Positions 8,127-16,789 of a DNA stretch of 53,780 bases are shown here, in pieces (within the stretch, counting starts at the first letter, position 1; every line of letters begins with the position of its first letter). Position numbers and translations under genes: made by a program. Below the pieces are notes generated by a model that saw nothing but the letters and a program-made list of their open reading frames with translations, was not told the origin of the DNA and ran no database searches. The stretch is from an uncultured Alphaproteobacteria bacterium (GTDB lineage: Bacteria; Pseudomonadota; Alphaproteobacteria; Caulobacterales; Parvularculaceae): positions 1-53,780 of the forward strand of contig CALAZI010000098.1 in NCBI GenBank assembly GCA_937895955.1, read 5' to 3'.

Positions 8127-10451
8127 CTACCCGCCGAAATCGTAGGTCATGCGAACGCCGAATGTCCGCGGGCGCGACGGCCCGAAATAATGCGCCGGCA
8201 AGATGCTGGCTCCTTCGGCGACGCCCGTATAGTAGAGAACGTTCGTCAGGTTCTCGACGTAACCGATCACCGACCAGCCGGCGTCAGCCTGATAGCCGAA
8301 ACGAAGCGCAAGTTCGGCGTATCCGTCGTTGACCGCCTCCGGCAAATGCAGCAATCCGCCATAGGTCGTCGTCTGGCCGAACAATTCAGCAGACCCCGTA
8401 ATTGATCCAGGCCCGGCCGGGGCGGTGAATTTCAGCACGGCCGATCCCGAAAATTTCGGCACCTGACCAAGCGACGTTCCCTCGCAGGCGAGCGTGCCGT
8501 CGCACAGGGGTTGCGCCTCGGTCACATCCGTATCGGCGTAGGCCGCCGACAAACGGAGATCGAAATTCGAGCCGAGCGCAGTTTGCATCGATCCTTCAAC
8601 GCCCCACCCGTTCACCTTGCCCACATTGTCGACAATGATGCCGGAAACGCCGGGCACGATCACCTGAAGATCTTTGTAGGTGTAATAGTAGACGTTTGCG
8701 TCAAGCTTCGTCGCGCCGCCGAAAATCGACCCCTTCGTGCCGACCTCATAAGACCAGGCGCGCTCCTCATCGAACCGGTCCGGCGTCGCAGCGCCCGGGA
8801 CGATGTCGATTCCCGCCGGCGTGTAGGGCAGATAATCCTGCTCGATCGAGAAGCTGCCGAATCCGCCTGATTTGAACCCGCGTGTCGCACTTGCGAAGAA
8901 CATCCAGTCGTCATTCGGCAGATAGCGCGCGATAAATCGCGGCGTGAAGGCGCGCCATGAATGTTGATCGGTCAAGTAATCGGTCGACGTGAAGCCAAGC
9001 GCGAAATACGGCCCAAGCTGGCTGTCAACCGGCAAGGCGAAGATGCCGAAGTCTTTCGTCTCTTTCGTGTAGCGCACGCCGGCGCTGACCTCGAACTGCT
9101 CATTCAATTGCATCGTCAGGTCGACATAGCCGGCCCAACCCTTATAGCGGCCCCGAACGGCGTTCTGCTCCAGCAGCCCGACCGGGCTCGGCGAAAACGC
9201 ATAACCGAGATAGGCGTAATAGCTCGCGCAATCCGTGAAGCCGTAAGTATTGTAATAGGCGCACATGACGTCTTCCGAGCCGCCCTGACCGAACAAGACG
9301 TCGATATTCTCGTCATAATAGGAAACGCCGGCGTACCAGGAGAGCGGGCCGTCAGTGTCCGAGACAATGCGAATTTCCTGTTCGAAATATTCGCCTTCCT
9401 GGTCCTGGCGGTAGTCGTTGATATGCAACGGCGTGCCGTCAAAATCCTCCGCGTAAAAATAGGAATGGTCCTTATACCCGGTCATCGACGTAAGCGTGGC
9501 GCCGCCGAGATCGAAGTTGAGTTCAAGGCCGAACGACGTCTGCCTTCCGTCATCGGCTTCGCCGAAACCAAGATCGCTGTCTATGTCGCGCCCGTCGCCG
9601 CCAAGCGGCCCGACGCCGAAAACGCCGACCAGCGCATCCCAGCTGTCGCCGATTTCGGTTGCGCGATAGACCGAACCCGATTGTTCGCGGTCTTCATATT
9701 CGACATAGAAGAAAGCGTCGAATACGCCTTTCTCATAGGCCGCCGAAAAGCGTCCGCCGCCCTTGCGGGACGCGACCAGCCGGTCGGCGTTCGGATACGC
9801 GAAATTATCGACATAGCCGTCTTCCTTGGCGCCGAATCCGGCGAGACGAACAGCGAAATTCTCAGACAATGGAACATTGACGGCGGCTTCCCCGACGATG
9901 CGGCCGCGCTCACCGACGTCAAGTTCGGCGTAGCCGCCGAAGGCGTCGAATTTCGGCCGCGCCGTATGGACGCTGATCGCGCCGCCGATCGCGTTGCGGC
10001 CGAACAGGAAGCCTTGCGGACCTCTGAGGACTTCCGCGCGCTCAAGATCGTAAAGCGTCGTCACGACGGCGCCGTTGCGGCCCTGATAAAATCCGTTCTT
10101 GAAAAACGGGATCGACGGGTCGCCGCCGACGCCGAAATCGTTCGTCAGGATGCCGCGGATCGAAATGTAGTCGATGAAGCTGTCAAAGGTGTTGCCGGTG
10201 ACGCCGGGCGTGAATGTCACCAGATCCTTGACGTCGTCGAGATTCACCTCGCGCGTGAATTCGCCCGAATAAGCCGTAATGGCGAGCGGAACGTCCTGAA
10301 TTGACTCGGCGCGTTTTTGCGCCGTGACGATGATTTCGTCGTCCTGGGCGAAGGCCGGCCCCGCTGCGACAACGAGAGAAAGAGTTAGAGCTGAACTGCC
10401 GGCGAGAGCCTTGCGAACGGAATTTCTACCCAAAAGGCCGATACGGGTCAT
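8127..10451 (-). CDS. TonB-dependent outer membrane receptor
   Basis: A TonB-dependent receptor of 774 residues. The signal peptide ends near GPAFAQDD. The TonB-box-like DEIIVTAQKR and a plug domain follow (VPLAITAYSGEF, then SIRGI, then LRGPQGFLFGRNAIGGAI), then a long beta-barrel that ends in RPRTFGVRMTYDFGG. ATG 10451 is preceded by GAGGGAGGGG at 4 nt, so it is preferred over 10469. The type is common in aquatic alphaproteobacteria for siderophores, glycans, amines and other bulky nutrients; the ligand is unknown. Its upstream region (10452-10670) is AT-rich and probably holds the promoter, but I see no convincing Fur box. It heads a unit with an unknown membrane protein and an aminotransferase, which points to organic nutrient rather than iron uptake. 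Confidence 0.94.
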   Translation of the reverse strand: MTRIGLLGRNSVRKALAGSSALTLSLVVAAGPAFAQDDEIIVTAQKRAESIQDVPLAITAYSGEFTREVNLDDVKDLVTFTPGVTGNTFDSFIDYISIRGILTNDFGVGGDPSIPFFKNGFYQGRNGAVVTTLYDLERAEVLRGPQGFLFGRNAIGGAISVHTARPKFDAFGGYAELDVGERGRIVGEAAVNVPLSENFAVRLAGFGAKEDGYVDNFAYPNADRLVASRKGGGRFSAAYEKGVFDAFFYVEYEDREQSGSVYRATEIGDSWDALVGVFGVGPLGGDGRDIDSDLGFGEADDGRQTSFGLELNFDLGGATLTSMTGYKDHSYFYAEDFDGTPLHINDYRQDQEGEYFEQEIRIVSDTDGPLSWYAGVSYYDENIDVLFGQGGSEDVMCAYYNTYGFTDCASYYAYLGYAFSPSPVGLLEQNAVRGRYKGWAGYVDLTMQLNEQFEVSAGVRYTKETKDFGIFALPVDSQLGPYFALGFTSTDYLTDQHSWRAFTPRFIARYLPNDDWMFFASATRGFKSGGFGSFSIEQDYLPYTPAGIDIVPGAATPDRFDEERAWSYEVGTKGSIFGGATKLDANVYYYTYKDLQVIVPGVSGIIVDNVGKVNGWGVEGSMQTALGSNFDLRLSAAYADTDVTEAQPLCDGTLACEGTSLGQVPKFSGSAVLKFTAPAGPGSITGSAELFGQTTTYGGLLHLPEAVNDGYAELALRFGYQADAGWSVIGYVENLTNVLYYTGVAEGASILPAHYFGPSRPRTFGVRMTYDFGG

Positions 10452-10670
10452 AAGGCCCCTCCCTCTCATTCAAACTGTCGCTCAAAAAATGCTTGGAAAT
10501 TTGTATCCAGCGCCGCTCGGCATTGACAACAAAATTGATCGGAATGCCGCAGATTCCGAACAGGTGTGATCGATTGTCGACACTTGGTTTTTTGAATTAA
10601 TATTTCATATCAATGAGTTAACGCCTTTCGCCGCTAATCCGCCCCGCAAAGCGGCCGCGCATTTTCGTGA

Positions 10671-12260
10671 TCACGATCCGGACGAAAAGACCGGGATTCC
10701 CTGTCGGATCAGCGCGCCGCGCAGGGGAGCGAGGCGCGCCTCATACCGCCGCCAGCGCCCGATTGAGCGCGCATGCGGCCTTTCGCGAACCTGCACCGCG
10801 CTCGCTGTCGCGACGGCGCCCTCCTGTTCGTAGTAGCGCAGACAGCGATCCTCCCAGGGAAGCCCTAGAAAGCCGATCAGCCGGCGCGCATTCGTCTCCA
10901 GATCTTTGACCGTGTCCTCATAGGCGATATCGAGAAAACGCCCCGGATAAAGACGTCGCCAAATCTCCATCAGCCGCCAATAGCGCGCATAGTGCCGCGC
11001 CATTTCCTCCTGGTCGTAGGAATGGAGATACGCTTCAGCGAAGAGTTGCTTGTAGCTCGCAAAACAGGCGTCCATCGGATCGCGATTGACATGAATGACG
11101 CGCGCATTCGGCAGCGCCGCCAGGATCAAGGGGATGTTCTGGTAATTGCCCGGCAGCTTGTCGACGAAGCGCGGCGCGCCTGACCGCATCGGGGCGCTGA
11201 CGCGAAGATATTCCTCACCCAGGGCTTTCGGATCGACCGCCGCCCACCGCTTCACGGTCTCGACATCGCCGGGCTTGTCGCCGCCGGGGTGAGCGAGACG
11301 ACTGACGGAAAGGCGAAATTGCTGAAGCTCCCCGGCGGATTCGACTTGCGAATGGCTGGTGATGATCCGTTCGATCAGCGTCGTGCCCGTGCGCGGCTGG
11401 CCGACGACGAAAACAGGCGAAGGATCGACGCAGCCTTTCGATTCATCAATCGCGCCCCTGTCGGAGAAAACGTCTGCGAGCGCTTTAAAGCGCGCCTCCT
11501 CCGCAGCCTCGTCGAAATCGATCGTTGCGCGCTTGGCGGCGGCGCCCGCCTCAAACGCATCGAAGGCCCGCTCCCATAGGCCGCAATCTTCAAACTCCTT
11601 GCCGGCGGCGTAAGCGAGAAATGCGGCTGAGACATCGGCGGTTTTCGCCGCGCGCAGCATCAATTTTTCGGCTCGATCGGCGTTCTTCGCCCTGACTATG
11701 GAGGAAAAGAGCCATTCGGCCTGCGCCGGCGCGTTTTCACGATCGATAATCGGCGCAAGAAGCCGTTGCGCTTCGTCATTTTCTCCCAGGAACATTTGCG
11801 TTGTCGCGAGATTGACGAGGTAAGGCTCATTCGACGGCGCGGCGTCATGCGCCTTTTGATGCCACCCTCGCGCGCGCCGCTGGTCGCCAAGCAAAGAGAG
11901 GACGACGCCGATGAGATCGGCGACAGGGGGCTCCGACGGGTTTAACCCTATCGCTTTTGAAACCGCGCTCTCGGCGCGGGCGGGTTGCCCCATGCGCATG
12001 AAAAGCCGCGCAAGATGCGCCCAGGCCGCCGCATGGGCCGGATCGAGTTTCGTCACCGAGCCGAAAGCCTGCGCCGCCGTCTTCAAATCATTGAGATCTT
12101 GCGCGACAAGGCCGACCAGGAAATGAGCGCGCGGCTCCTTCGGGTCGATCGAAAGCGCCTGACGGCAGAATTGGCCGGCTTCTTCGGGGCGGCCTTTTTG
12201 CAAGGCGTCAATGCCGCTGCGAAGAAGCGCGCTGACTTGCTGCGTCGCCGGCTTTTGCAC
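10671..12260 (-). CDS. TPR-repeat sulfotransferase-domain protein
   Basis: A 529-residue two-part protein. About the first 250 residues are tetratricopeptide repeats (for example GRPEEAGQFCRQALSIDP and TAAQAFGSVTKLDPAHAAAW). From about residue 280 there is a sulfotransferase domain with the 5'-phosphosulfate loop FVVGQPRTGTTLIER (PRTGTT at 289-294), a KLPGN segment and the 3'-phosphate-binding NRDPMDACFASY. The start is GTG, preceded by GGAAGGA. Members would transfer sulfate from PAPS, but most bacterial TPR-sulfotransferases have no proven substrate. There is no signal peptide, so it is probably cytoplasmic. A second protein of the same design is encoded at 45760-47742. It is divergent from the amidohydrolase gene. 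Confidence 0.9.
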   Translation of the reverse strand: MQKPATQQVSALLRSGIDALQKGRPEEAGQFCRQALSIDPKEPRAHFLVGLVAQDLNDLKTAAQAFGSVTKLDPAHAAAWAHLARLFMRMGQPARAESAVSKAIGLNPSEPPVADLIGVVLSLLGDQRRARGWHQKAHDAAPSNEPYLVNLATTQMFLGENDEAQRLLAPIIDRENAPAQAEWLFSSIVRAKNADRAEKLMLRAAKTADVSAAFLAYAAGKEFEDCGLWERAFDAFEAGAAAKRATIDFDEAAEEARFKALADVFSDRGAIDESKGCVDPSPVFVVGQPRTGTTLIERIITSHSQVESAGELQQFRLSVSRLAHPGGDKPGDVETVKRWAAVDPKALGEEYLRVSAPMRSGAPRFVDKLPGNYQNIPLILAALPNARVIHVNRDPMDACFASYKQLFAEAYLHSYDQEEMARHYARYWRLMEIWRRLYPGRFLDIAYEDTVKDLETNARRLIGFLGLPWEDRCLRYYEQEGAVATASAVQVRERPHARSIGRWRRYEARLAPLRGALIRQGIPVFSSGS

Positions 12261-12361
12261 GCTTCATCCTTCCATCGGCCGCCTGCCGAGCCCGCTTGAA
12301 AACTGACGCGCTATCAATCGATACTAACGCAGACGCCCGACCGCTCCAGAGAGTGTAACTT

Positions 12362-14374
12362 ATGATTCAAAGATTGCCAGCCATCCTGGCGCTCGCCGCC
12401 GCCGCTTCCTGCGCAGGCGAAACGAAAATCGAACCCGCCGATCATGTATTCGCCAACGGCGTCGTTTATACGGCGAACAAGGAGCGTCAATTCGTCGAGA
12501 CGATCGCCATTCGCGGCGAAGACATCATTTACGCCGGCGATGCGGCGGGCGCGGCGCCCTTTATCGGCGACAAGACCGAGACAGCCGACCTTGGCGGCAA
12601 GCTTGTTTTGCCCGGCCTTCACGACACGCACATCCATCCGATCAGCGCGATGGCTGTCGACACCTGCACGCTCGACAAGCGCGTTCTGCCGCTTGATCAA
12701 TTATCCGCCTTCATCGCGGGCTGCATCGCGCGGTTCAAGCCGGCGCCCGGCGAATGGATGTACGCCGAGCTTTGGGAATTCGAACGCGGCAATCAGCCGG
12801 GGCCTCAATTCAAGACCATTCGTGAGGCGCTTGATGCGGCGGCGCCGGAAAATCCGGTCTTGCTCGAAGGCACGGACGGCCATCATTACGCTGTGAATTC
12901 GCTCGCGCTCGCAACGGCGAAAAACGACAAGGGCGAAACCGTCGGCCTTTCCGCCGAAACCCTAAAGACGGATTTCTCCGATCTTGCGCAATATATCGGC
13001 GTCGATGGAAAGGGCGAGCCGAACGGACGATTGACAGAATCCTATATCTACAAACGTCTCGACACGGTGGGAATTGAGGAAGCCGAGCGCACAAAACGCA
13101 TGGCGCATCCGGAAAGGCTGATGGACGTCACGCTGTCGCGAGGCATCACCTCGTTCCTTGATGCAGCCGCGCGTCCGAACACCCAGCCGATTTACGATGC
13201 GCTTCTTGCGCGCAACGCATTCCACGCCCGCGCCAGCCTCGCCCTCTTCCTCGATCCGGCCGATTTCAGGAAAGACGACGGGAGCGTCGATTACCCGGCG
13301 ATGATGGCTGAGGCGCGCGGAATTCGCGAAAAATACGCCGGATCGAAATTCGTCAACGCGACTTTCCTGAAGCTTTTCGCCGACGGCGTTCTTGAAGGCG
13401 ATCCGCTGGCGACGCCGCCGACGCTTCCGAATGCGGCGATGTCGCGTCCGTATCTTCAACCAAGGTTCGATTACAATGAGGAAACCGGCGCGCTTTCCTT
13501 GGCGGGCTATGTCGATCTTCAATCAGAGGCGTGCGAACGCGCGCGCGCTGAGGCGGAGAACGATTCGTCAATTGACGGGACGACCTTCCGCGACATGTAC
13601 GGATTTCCTCCGGAGCAATGCGCGACCAACGCCGGCGTTCTCCAGCATGACCGTTCGGTCATTCTCGATTACGTCAAAAAGGGCGATGAAGCCGGATTCG
13701 CCTTTCTCATTCACGCCATCGGCGATGAAGCGGTGAAGACAGCGCTTGACGCGATCGAAATCGCGCGACGCGATAATGGTTCGAAGAGGCGCCATATCGT
13801 CACGCATTTGCAAGTCGTAAGACCTGAAGACGTCTCGCGATTTTCCAGGCTTGACGCATTCGCATCATTCACGTTCGCCTGGGCGACGATCGACCCGGAA
13901 TACGATCTTTCCGTCATCCCGTTCATTGATCGCGCGGACGGGCCGGAAGGGCTTTATCGGCATGACGGCTATTATTTCAGCAACGCCTATCCCGCCGAAT
14001 CAATCCGCAAAGCCGGCGGCGTCATCATTGCGGGCTCCGACGCGCCGGTCGACACGCGCGATCCGCGACCGTTCGTGAACATTCAAGGCGCAGTCGCACG
14101 CGACATTTTCGGCGCCGGCGCATTGAATGAGAAAGAAGCGCTTTCGATCTTTGATGCTGTCGACGCCTATACGATCAATGCGGCGAAAGCGCTTCAGCAG
14201 GACGAGAGCGTCGGATCGCTCGAACCGGGGAAGAAGGCCGATTTCATCATCGTCGACCAGAATGTCTTCGATCTCGTTGAAGCGGGCGAACCCGATAAGA
14301 TCAGCGAGACGAGAGTTCTGGAAACCTGGTTCAATGGCGCGCGCGTCTATCGGGCGGCGGAAGCGGCGGACTGA
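12362..14374 (+). CDS. Lipoprotein-type amidohydrolase (YtcJ-like, amidohydrolase_3)
   Basis: A 670-residue metal-dependent hydrolase of the amidohydrolase_3/YtcJ type. An N-terminal signal with lipobox-like AASC (Cys17) suggests a lipoprotein exported across the inner membrane. The HxH metal motif is in GLHDTHIHP (H90, H92). Further family landmarks are LLEGTDGHH, HAIGDEAV, HLQVV and the late GSDAPVDTRDPRPF, with the C-terminal GSLEPGKKADFIIVD typical of the family's beta-sandwich. The family cleaves amide or cyclic amide bonds; known substrates are few. It ends 9 nt before the convergent gntR gene and adjoins the polyamine cluster, so release of an amine from an amide is possible but unproven. 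Confidence 0.88.
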   Translation: MIQRLPAILALAAAASCAGETKIEPADHVFANGVVYTANKERQFVETIAIRGEDIIYAGDAAGAAPFIGDKTETADLGGKLVLPGLHDTHIHPISAMAVDTCTLDKRVLPLDQLSAFIAGCIARFKPAPGEWMYAELWEFERGNQPGPQFKTIREALDAAAPENPVLLEGTDGHHYAVNSLALATAKNDKGETVGLSAETLKTDFSDLAQYIGVDGKGEPNGRLTESYIYKRLDTVGIEEAERTKRMAHPERLMDVTLSRGITSFLDAAARPNTQPIYDALLARNAFHARASLALFLDPADFRKDDGSVDYPAMMAEARGIREKYAGSKFVNATFLKLFADGVLEGDPLATPPTLPNAAMSRPYLQPRFDYNEETGALSLAGYVDLQSEACERARAEAENDSSIDGTTFRDMYGFPPEQCATNAGVLQHDRSVILDYVKKGDEAGFAFLIHAIGDEAVKTALDAIEIARRDNGSKRRHIVTHLQVVRPEDVSRFSRLDAFASFTFAWATIDPEYDLSVIPFIDRADGPEGLYRHDGYYFSNAYPAESIRKAGGVIIAGSDAPVDTRDPRPFVNIQGAVARDIFGAGALNEKEALSIFDAVDAYTINAAKALQQDESVGSLEPGKKADFIIVDQNVFDLVEAGEPDKISETRVLETWFNGARVYRAAEAAD

Positions 14375-14383
14375 GCAAAACGC

Positions 14384-15112
14384 TTATGATGCGGCCGCTT
14401 CGCCGATCCGCTCCATACCTTCGATGATGTCGAGCCTTATCGCCGTCTCCAACCTGGCGGGGTCGTCGTCTCGCAGCGCGTCGATGGCTTCCTTGTGCTG
14501 GTCGACAAGAAGGCTTGTGCCGATTTCAGAAATCACCATGCGCATGAACGGGCCGGTTTGCAGCCAGAGGCTCTCCGCGACGCCAAGAAGGACGGGCGCT
14601 CTCGCCGCCTCATAGAGCGTGAAATGAAATTCGCTGTTCGCCTTGCTGTATGCGGCGACGTCGCCTTGCGTGATCGATGCGTCATGGCGTTCATCGATCG
14701 CCGCCAAGCGCGAGATGAGGCTCTTTCGCGCGCGCGGCCTTCCTTCGGTCATTTCAAAGGCGCGAACGGCGAGACGCGGCTCAAGCAGCGTGCGCGCTTC
14801 CGTCAGTTGATTGACTTTATCAGGCGTCATGCGCGCGATCATGATGCGCCGGGTCGCCGTCATCTCAAGCGCGCCAAGCGCCACCAGGCGCCGGATCGCT
14901 TCGCGCGCCGGCATTGCGCTGACGGAGAATTGCGCCGCGAGCGATCGCACGGACAAGGCGCGGCCAGGCTCCAACTGACCGTCGATGATCGCCCGACGAA
15001 GGCGCGCATAGACTTCCTCGTGAACGATCGGCGCCCGTTTGACGGCGCGAGGGGAAGGCTTGCCGCGGTCGCCGGCCTTCGTCGGCGCGCTTTTCTTTCT
15101 CCCAGGCGTCAT
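14384..15112 (-). CDS. GntR-family regulator (FCD/FadR-type)
   Basis: A 242-residue regulator. The winged helix-turn-helix is seen in HEEVYARLRRAIIDG and LSVRSLAAQFSVSAMPAREAIRRLVALGAL. The C-terminal all-helical FCD ligand domain includes NSEFHFTLYEAA. The frame reaches a GTG at 15124; ATG 15112 with AGAGGG upstream is preferred. It is divergent from the glutamine-synthetase/aminotransferase/oxidase cluster and is the obvious local regulator. The shared 324 bp gap contains the palindrome TGTGATCACA (15284-15293), similar to FCD-family operators. The effector, perhaps a polyamine or gamma-glutamyl intermediate, is inferred from context only. Confidence 0.9.
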   Translation of the reverse strand: MTPGRKKSAPTKAGDRGKPSPRAVKRAPIVHEEVYARLRRAIIDGQLEPGRALSVRSLAAQFSVSAMPAREAIRRLVALGALEMTATRRIMIARMTPDKVNQLTEARTLLEPRLAVRAFEMTEGRPRARKSLISRLAAIDERHDASITQGDVAAYSKANSEFHFTLYEAARAPVLLGVAESLWLQTGPFMRMVISEIGTSLLVDQHKEAIDALRDDDPARLETAIRLDIIEGMERIGEAAAS

Positions 15113-15436
15113 GTCGACCAGCACCCTCTTATCATTCCGGCGCCGCCTGGAGACCCCAACGCGCCGTCTTCAGCGGCTCATTCTTAACCCTAATCCGCGC
15201 GCGTTTCACCCCAGACTGAAACTATCGCGCTGAAATGATTAGGAATTTCATCCGGCTTGCCAAGCATCGCGCCGCCCGGTATTTGTGATCACATTCTCCC
15301 AGCGTCGGCGATTGCCCGGGCGACGCTCCAGCGCATAGGCTGAAGGCGTCAAAAGCCTCGGCGGCGCGCAGGCAGCCGATCGGGCGGGAGAGGAAGTCAC
15401 GAGCGGCGCCCTCGCGGGTCCCTCAAGGCGGAAACA
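15113..15436. other. Divergent promoter region between gntR and the polyamine cluster
   Basis: This 324 bp gap carries no credible gene. It should hold the divergent promoters of gntR (minus) and the first ligase gene (plus). Besides the palindrome listed separately, the middle part (about 15180-15250) is richer in A and T than its surroundings. AAGG stands before the ATG at 15437. Confidence 0.6.
15283..15294. promoter_or_regulatory. Palindrome TTGTGATCACAT, candidate GntR/FCD operator
   Basis: TGTGATCACA at 15284-15293 is a perfect 10-bp palindrome about 145 bp upstream of the ligase gene and 170 bp upstream of gntR. FCD-type GntR proteins often bind short TNGTNNNACNA-like palindromes, which it resembles. 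It contains the two halves of a CRP site but without the 6-bp spacer CRP needs. Only one copy is seen. Confidence 0.45.
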
Positions 15437-16786
15437 ATGGATCTGAAAGAACTTGAAGATTGGCTTCGGCGCAATCGCGTCACGGATGTCGCCTGCCTCG
15501 TTCCGGATATGACCGGCGCGGCGCGCGGCAAGACGATGACGCCTGCGTTATTTCTGAACGGCATGAAGAAAAAGAGCCTGCGCATTCCGGAGACGGTCTA
15601 TGCGATCAGCGTTCATGGCGACATTGAATTCTCCAACCATGTCGTGACGACCGAGCGGGATCTCGTTCTGGCTCCCGATCTCGATACGCTTCACCTCGCG
15701 CCGTGGAGCAGCGACCCGACGGCCTGCCTGATTTGCGACAGCACGACCGACCAGGGCGCGCCAACGCAATTCGCGCCGCGGGAAGTCCTCCGCCGCGTCG
15801 TCAATCTTTACGCCGAACAGGGCTGGACGCCGATCGTCGGGCCGGAGATCGAGTTCTATCTGATCGAGAAATTCAAAGACGTCATCCTAGAGCCGCGCGC
15901 GCCTGAGGGGCGGTCCGGCAGGCCGGAATTCGGCCAGTATGTTTACAGCCTCGATGCGATCGATGAGTTCGATCAGCTCTGGGAAGAGCTCTATCAGTTT
16001 TGCGAAATCCAGCGCGTCGATCTTGACACGCTTATTCATGAAGACGGGCCCTGCCAGTTCGAAGTGAACATTCGACATAATGAAGCGATCAATGTCGCCG
16101 ACCAGATGTTCCTGTTCAAACGGCTGACCCGTCAGGTCGCCCTGCGGCACAATATGTTCGTGACGTTCATGGCGAAGCCCTACGCCGACTGCTCGGGCAG
16201 CTCGATCCACATGCACCAGAGCGTCATCGATTCGAAATCGAAGCGGAACATTTTCGCCAATGACGACGGATCCGACAGCGATCTTTTCCGGCACTATATC
16301 GGCGGACTTCAGGCCTATTTGCCCGCCGCGATGCCTCTGCTGGCGCCCTATACGAATTCGTTCAACCGCTTTGAAGCTTTCATGAGCGCCCCGACCAATA
16401 CGCATTGGAGCCGCGAGAACAGAACCGTCGGCCTGCGCGTGCCTGAATCGAGCCCGGAAGCGCGGCGTGTTGAAAACCGTATCGCCGGCGCCGACATCAA
16501 CCCTTATCTCGGCGTCGCGGCCTCGCTCGTCTGCGGCTATATCGGCATGATGGAAAAGGTCGAGCCGCGTGGAGAGTATCTCGGCGAAGGCTATCAGGAC
16601 AGCGAACGGCCGCTGCCGAAGTCGCTGATCGACAGCGTAGAAACTTTCGCCCGGTCAACGCCGCTGCGTGAGGCTCTCGGCCCCGGCTTCGTCGACACTT
16701 ATTGCTCGATAAAGCGCTCTGAATACGAGCACCGATCAAGCGTCCTAAGCCCCTGGGACGTCCGTTTCCTCATGACGAATGTGTGA
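15437..16786 (+). CDS. Glutamine-synthetase-family ligase (gamma-glutamyl-polyamine synthetase-like)
   Basis: A 449-residue glutamine-synthetase-fold enzyme. Landmarks are ARGKTMTPALF near the N-terminus, the metal and glutamate site GPEIEFYLI, QFEVN, the ATP-region FMAKPYADCSGSSIHMHQS, and ENRTVGLRVPESSPEARRVENRIAGADINPYL. True glutamine synthetase is usually close to 470 residues and has other surrounding motifs; this pattern fits PuuA-type enzymes that join glutamate to putrescine or another amine using ATP. It is the first gene of a tight unit: the aminotransferase ATG is 3 nt after its stop, and a second ligase of the same family lies one gene further on. The precise amine cannot be read from the sequence. 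Confidence 0.85.
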   Translation: MDLKELEDWLRRNRVTDVACLVPDMTGAARGKTMTPALFLNGMKKKSLRIPETVYAISVHGDIEFSNHVVTTERDLVLAPDLDTLHLAPWSSDPTACLICDSTTDQGAPTQFAPREVLRRVVNLYAEQGWTPIVGPEIEFYLIEKFKDVILEPRAPEGRSGRPEFGQYVYSLDAIDEFDQLWEELYQFCEIQRVDLDTLIHEDGPCQFEVNIRHNEAINVADQMFLFKRLTRQVALRHNMFVTFMAKPYADCSGSSIHMHQSVIDSKSKRNIFANDDGSDSDLFRHYIGGLQAYLPAAMPLLAPYTNSFNRFEAFMSAPTNTHWSRENRTVGLRVPESSPEARRVENRIAGADINPYLGVAASLVCGYIGMMEKVEPRGEYLGEGYQDSERPLPKSLIDSVETFARSTPLREALGPGFVDTYCSIKRSEYEHRSSVLSPWDVRFLMTNV

Positions 16787-16789
16787 ATT

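Noticed and set aside
8961..10304. Open frame of 447 codons on the plus strand
   Set aside because: It is antisense to the TonB-dependent receptor, whose motifs and ribosome site are clear; the frame is a by-product of GC-rich codon use.
10571..10590. TGTCGACA and nearby AT-rich run as a Fur box upstream of the TonB-dependent receptor
   Set aside because: The sequence has no GATAAT-type hexamers of a Fur site, and the 8-bp palindrome may be chance.
15284..15293. TGTGATCACA as a CRP site
   Set aside because: CRP sites need six bases between TGTGA and TCACA; here the halves are directly joined, so an FCD-type operator is more likely.
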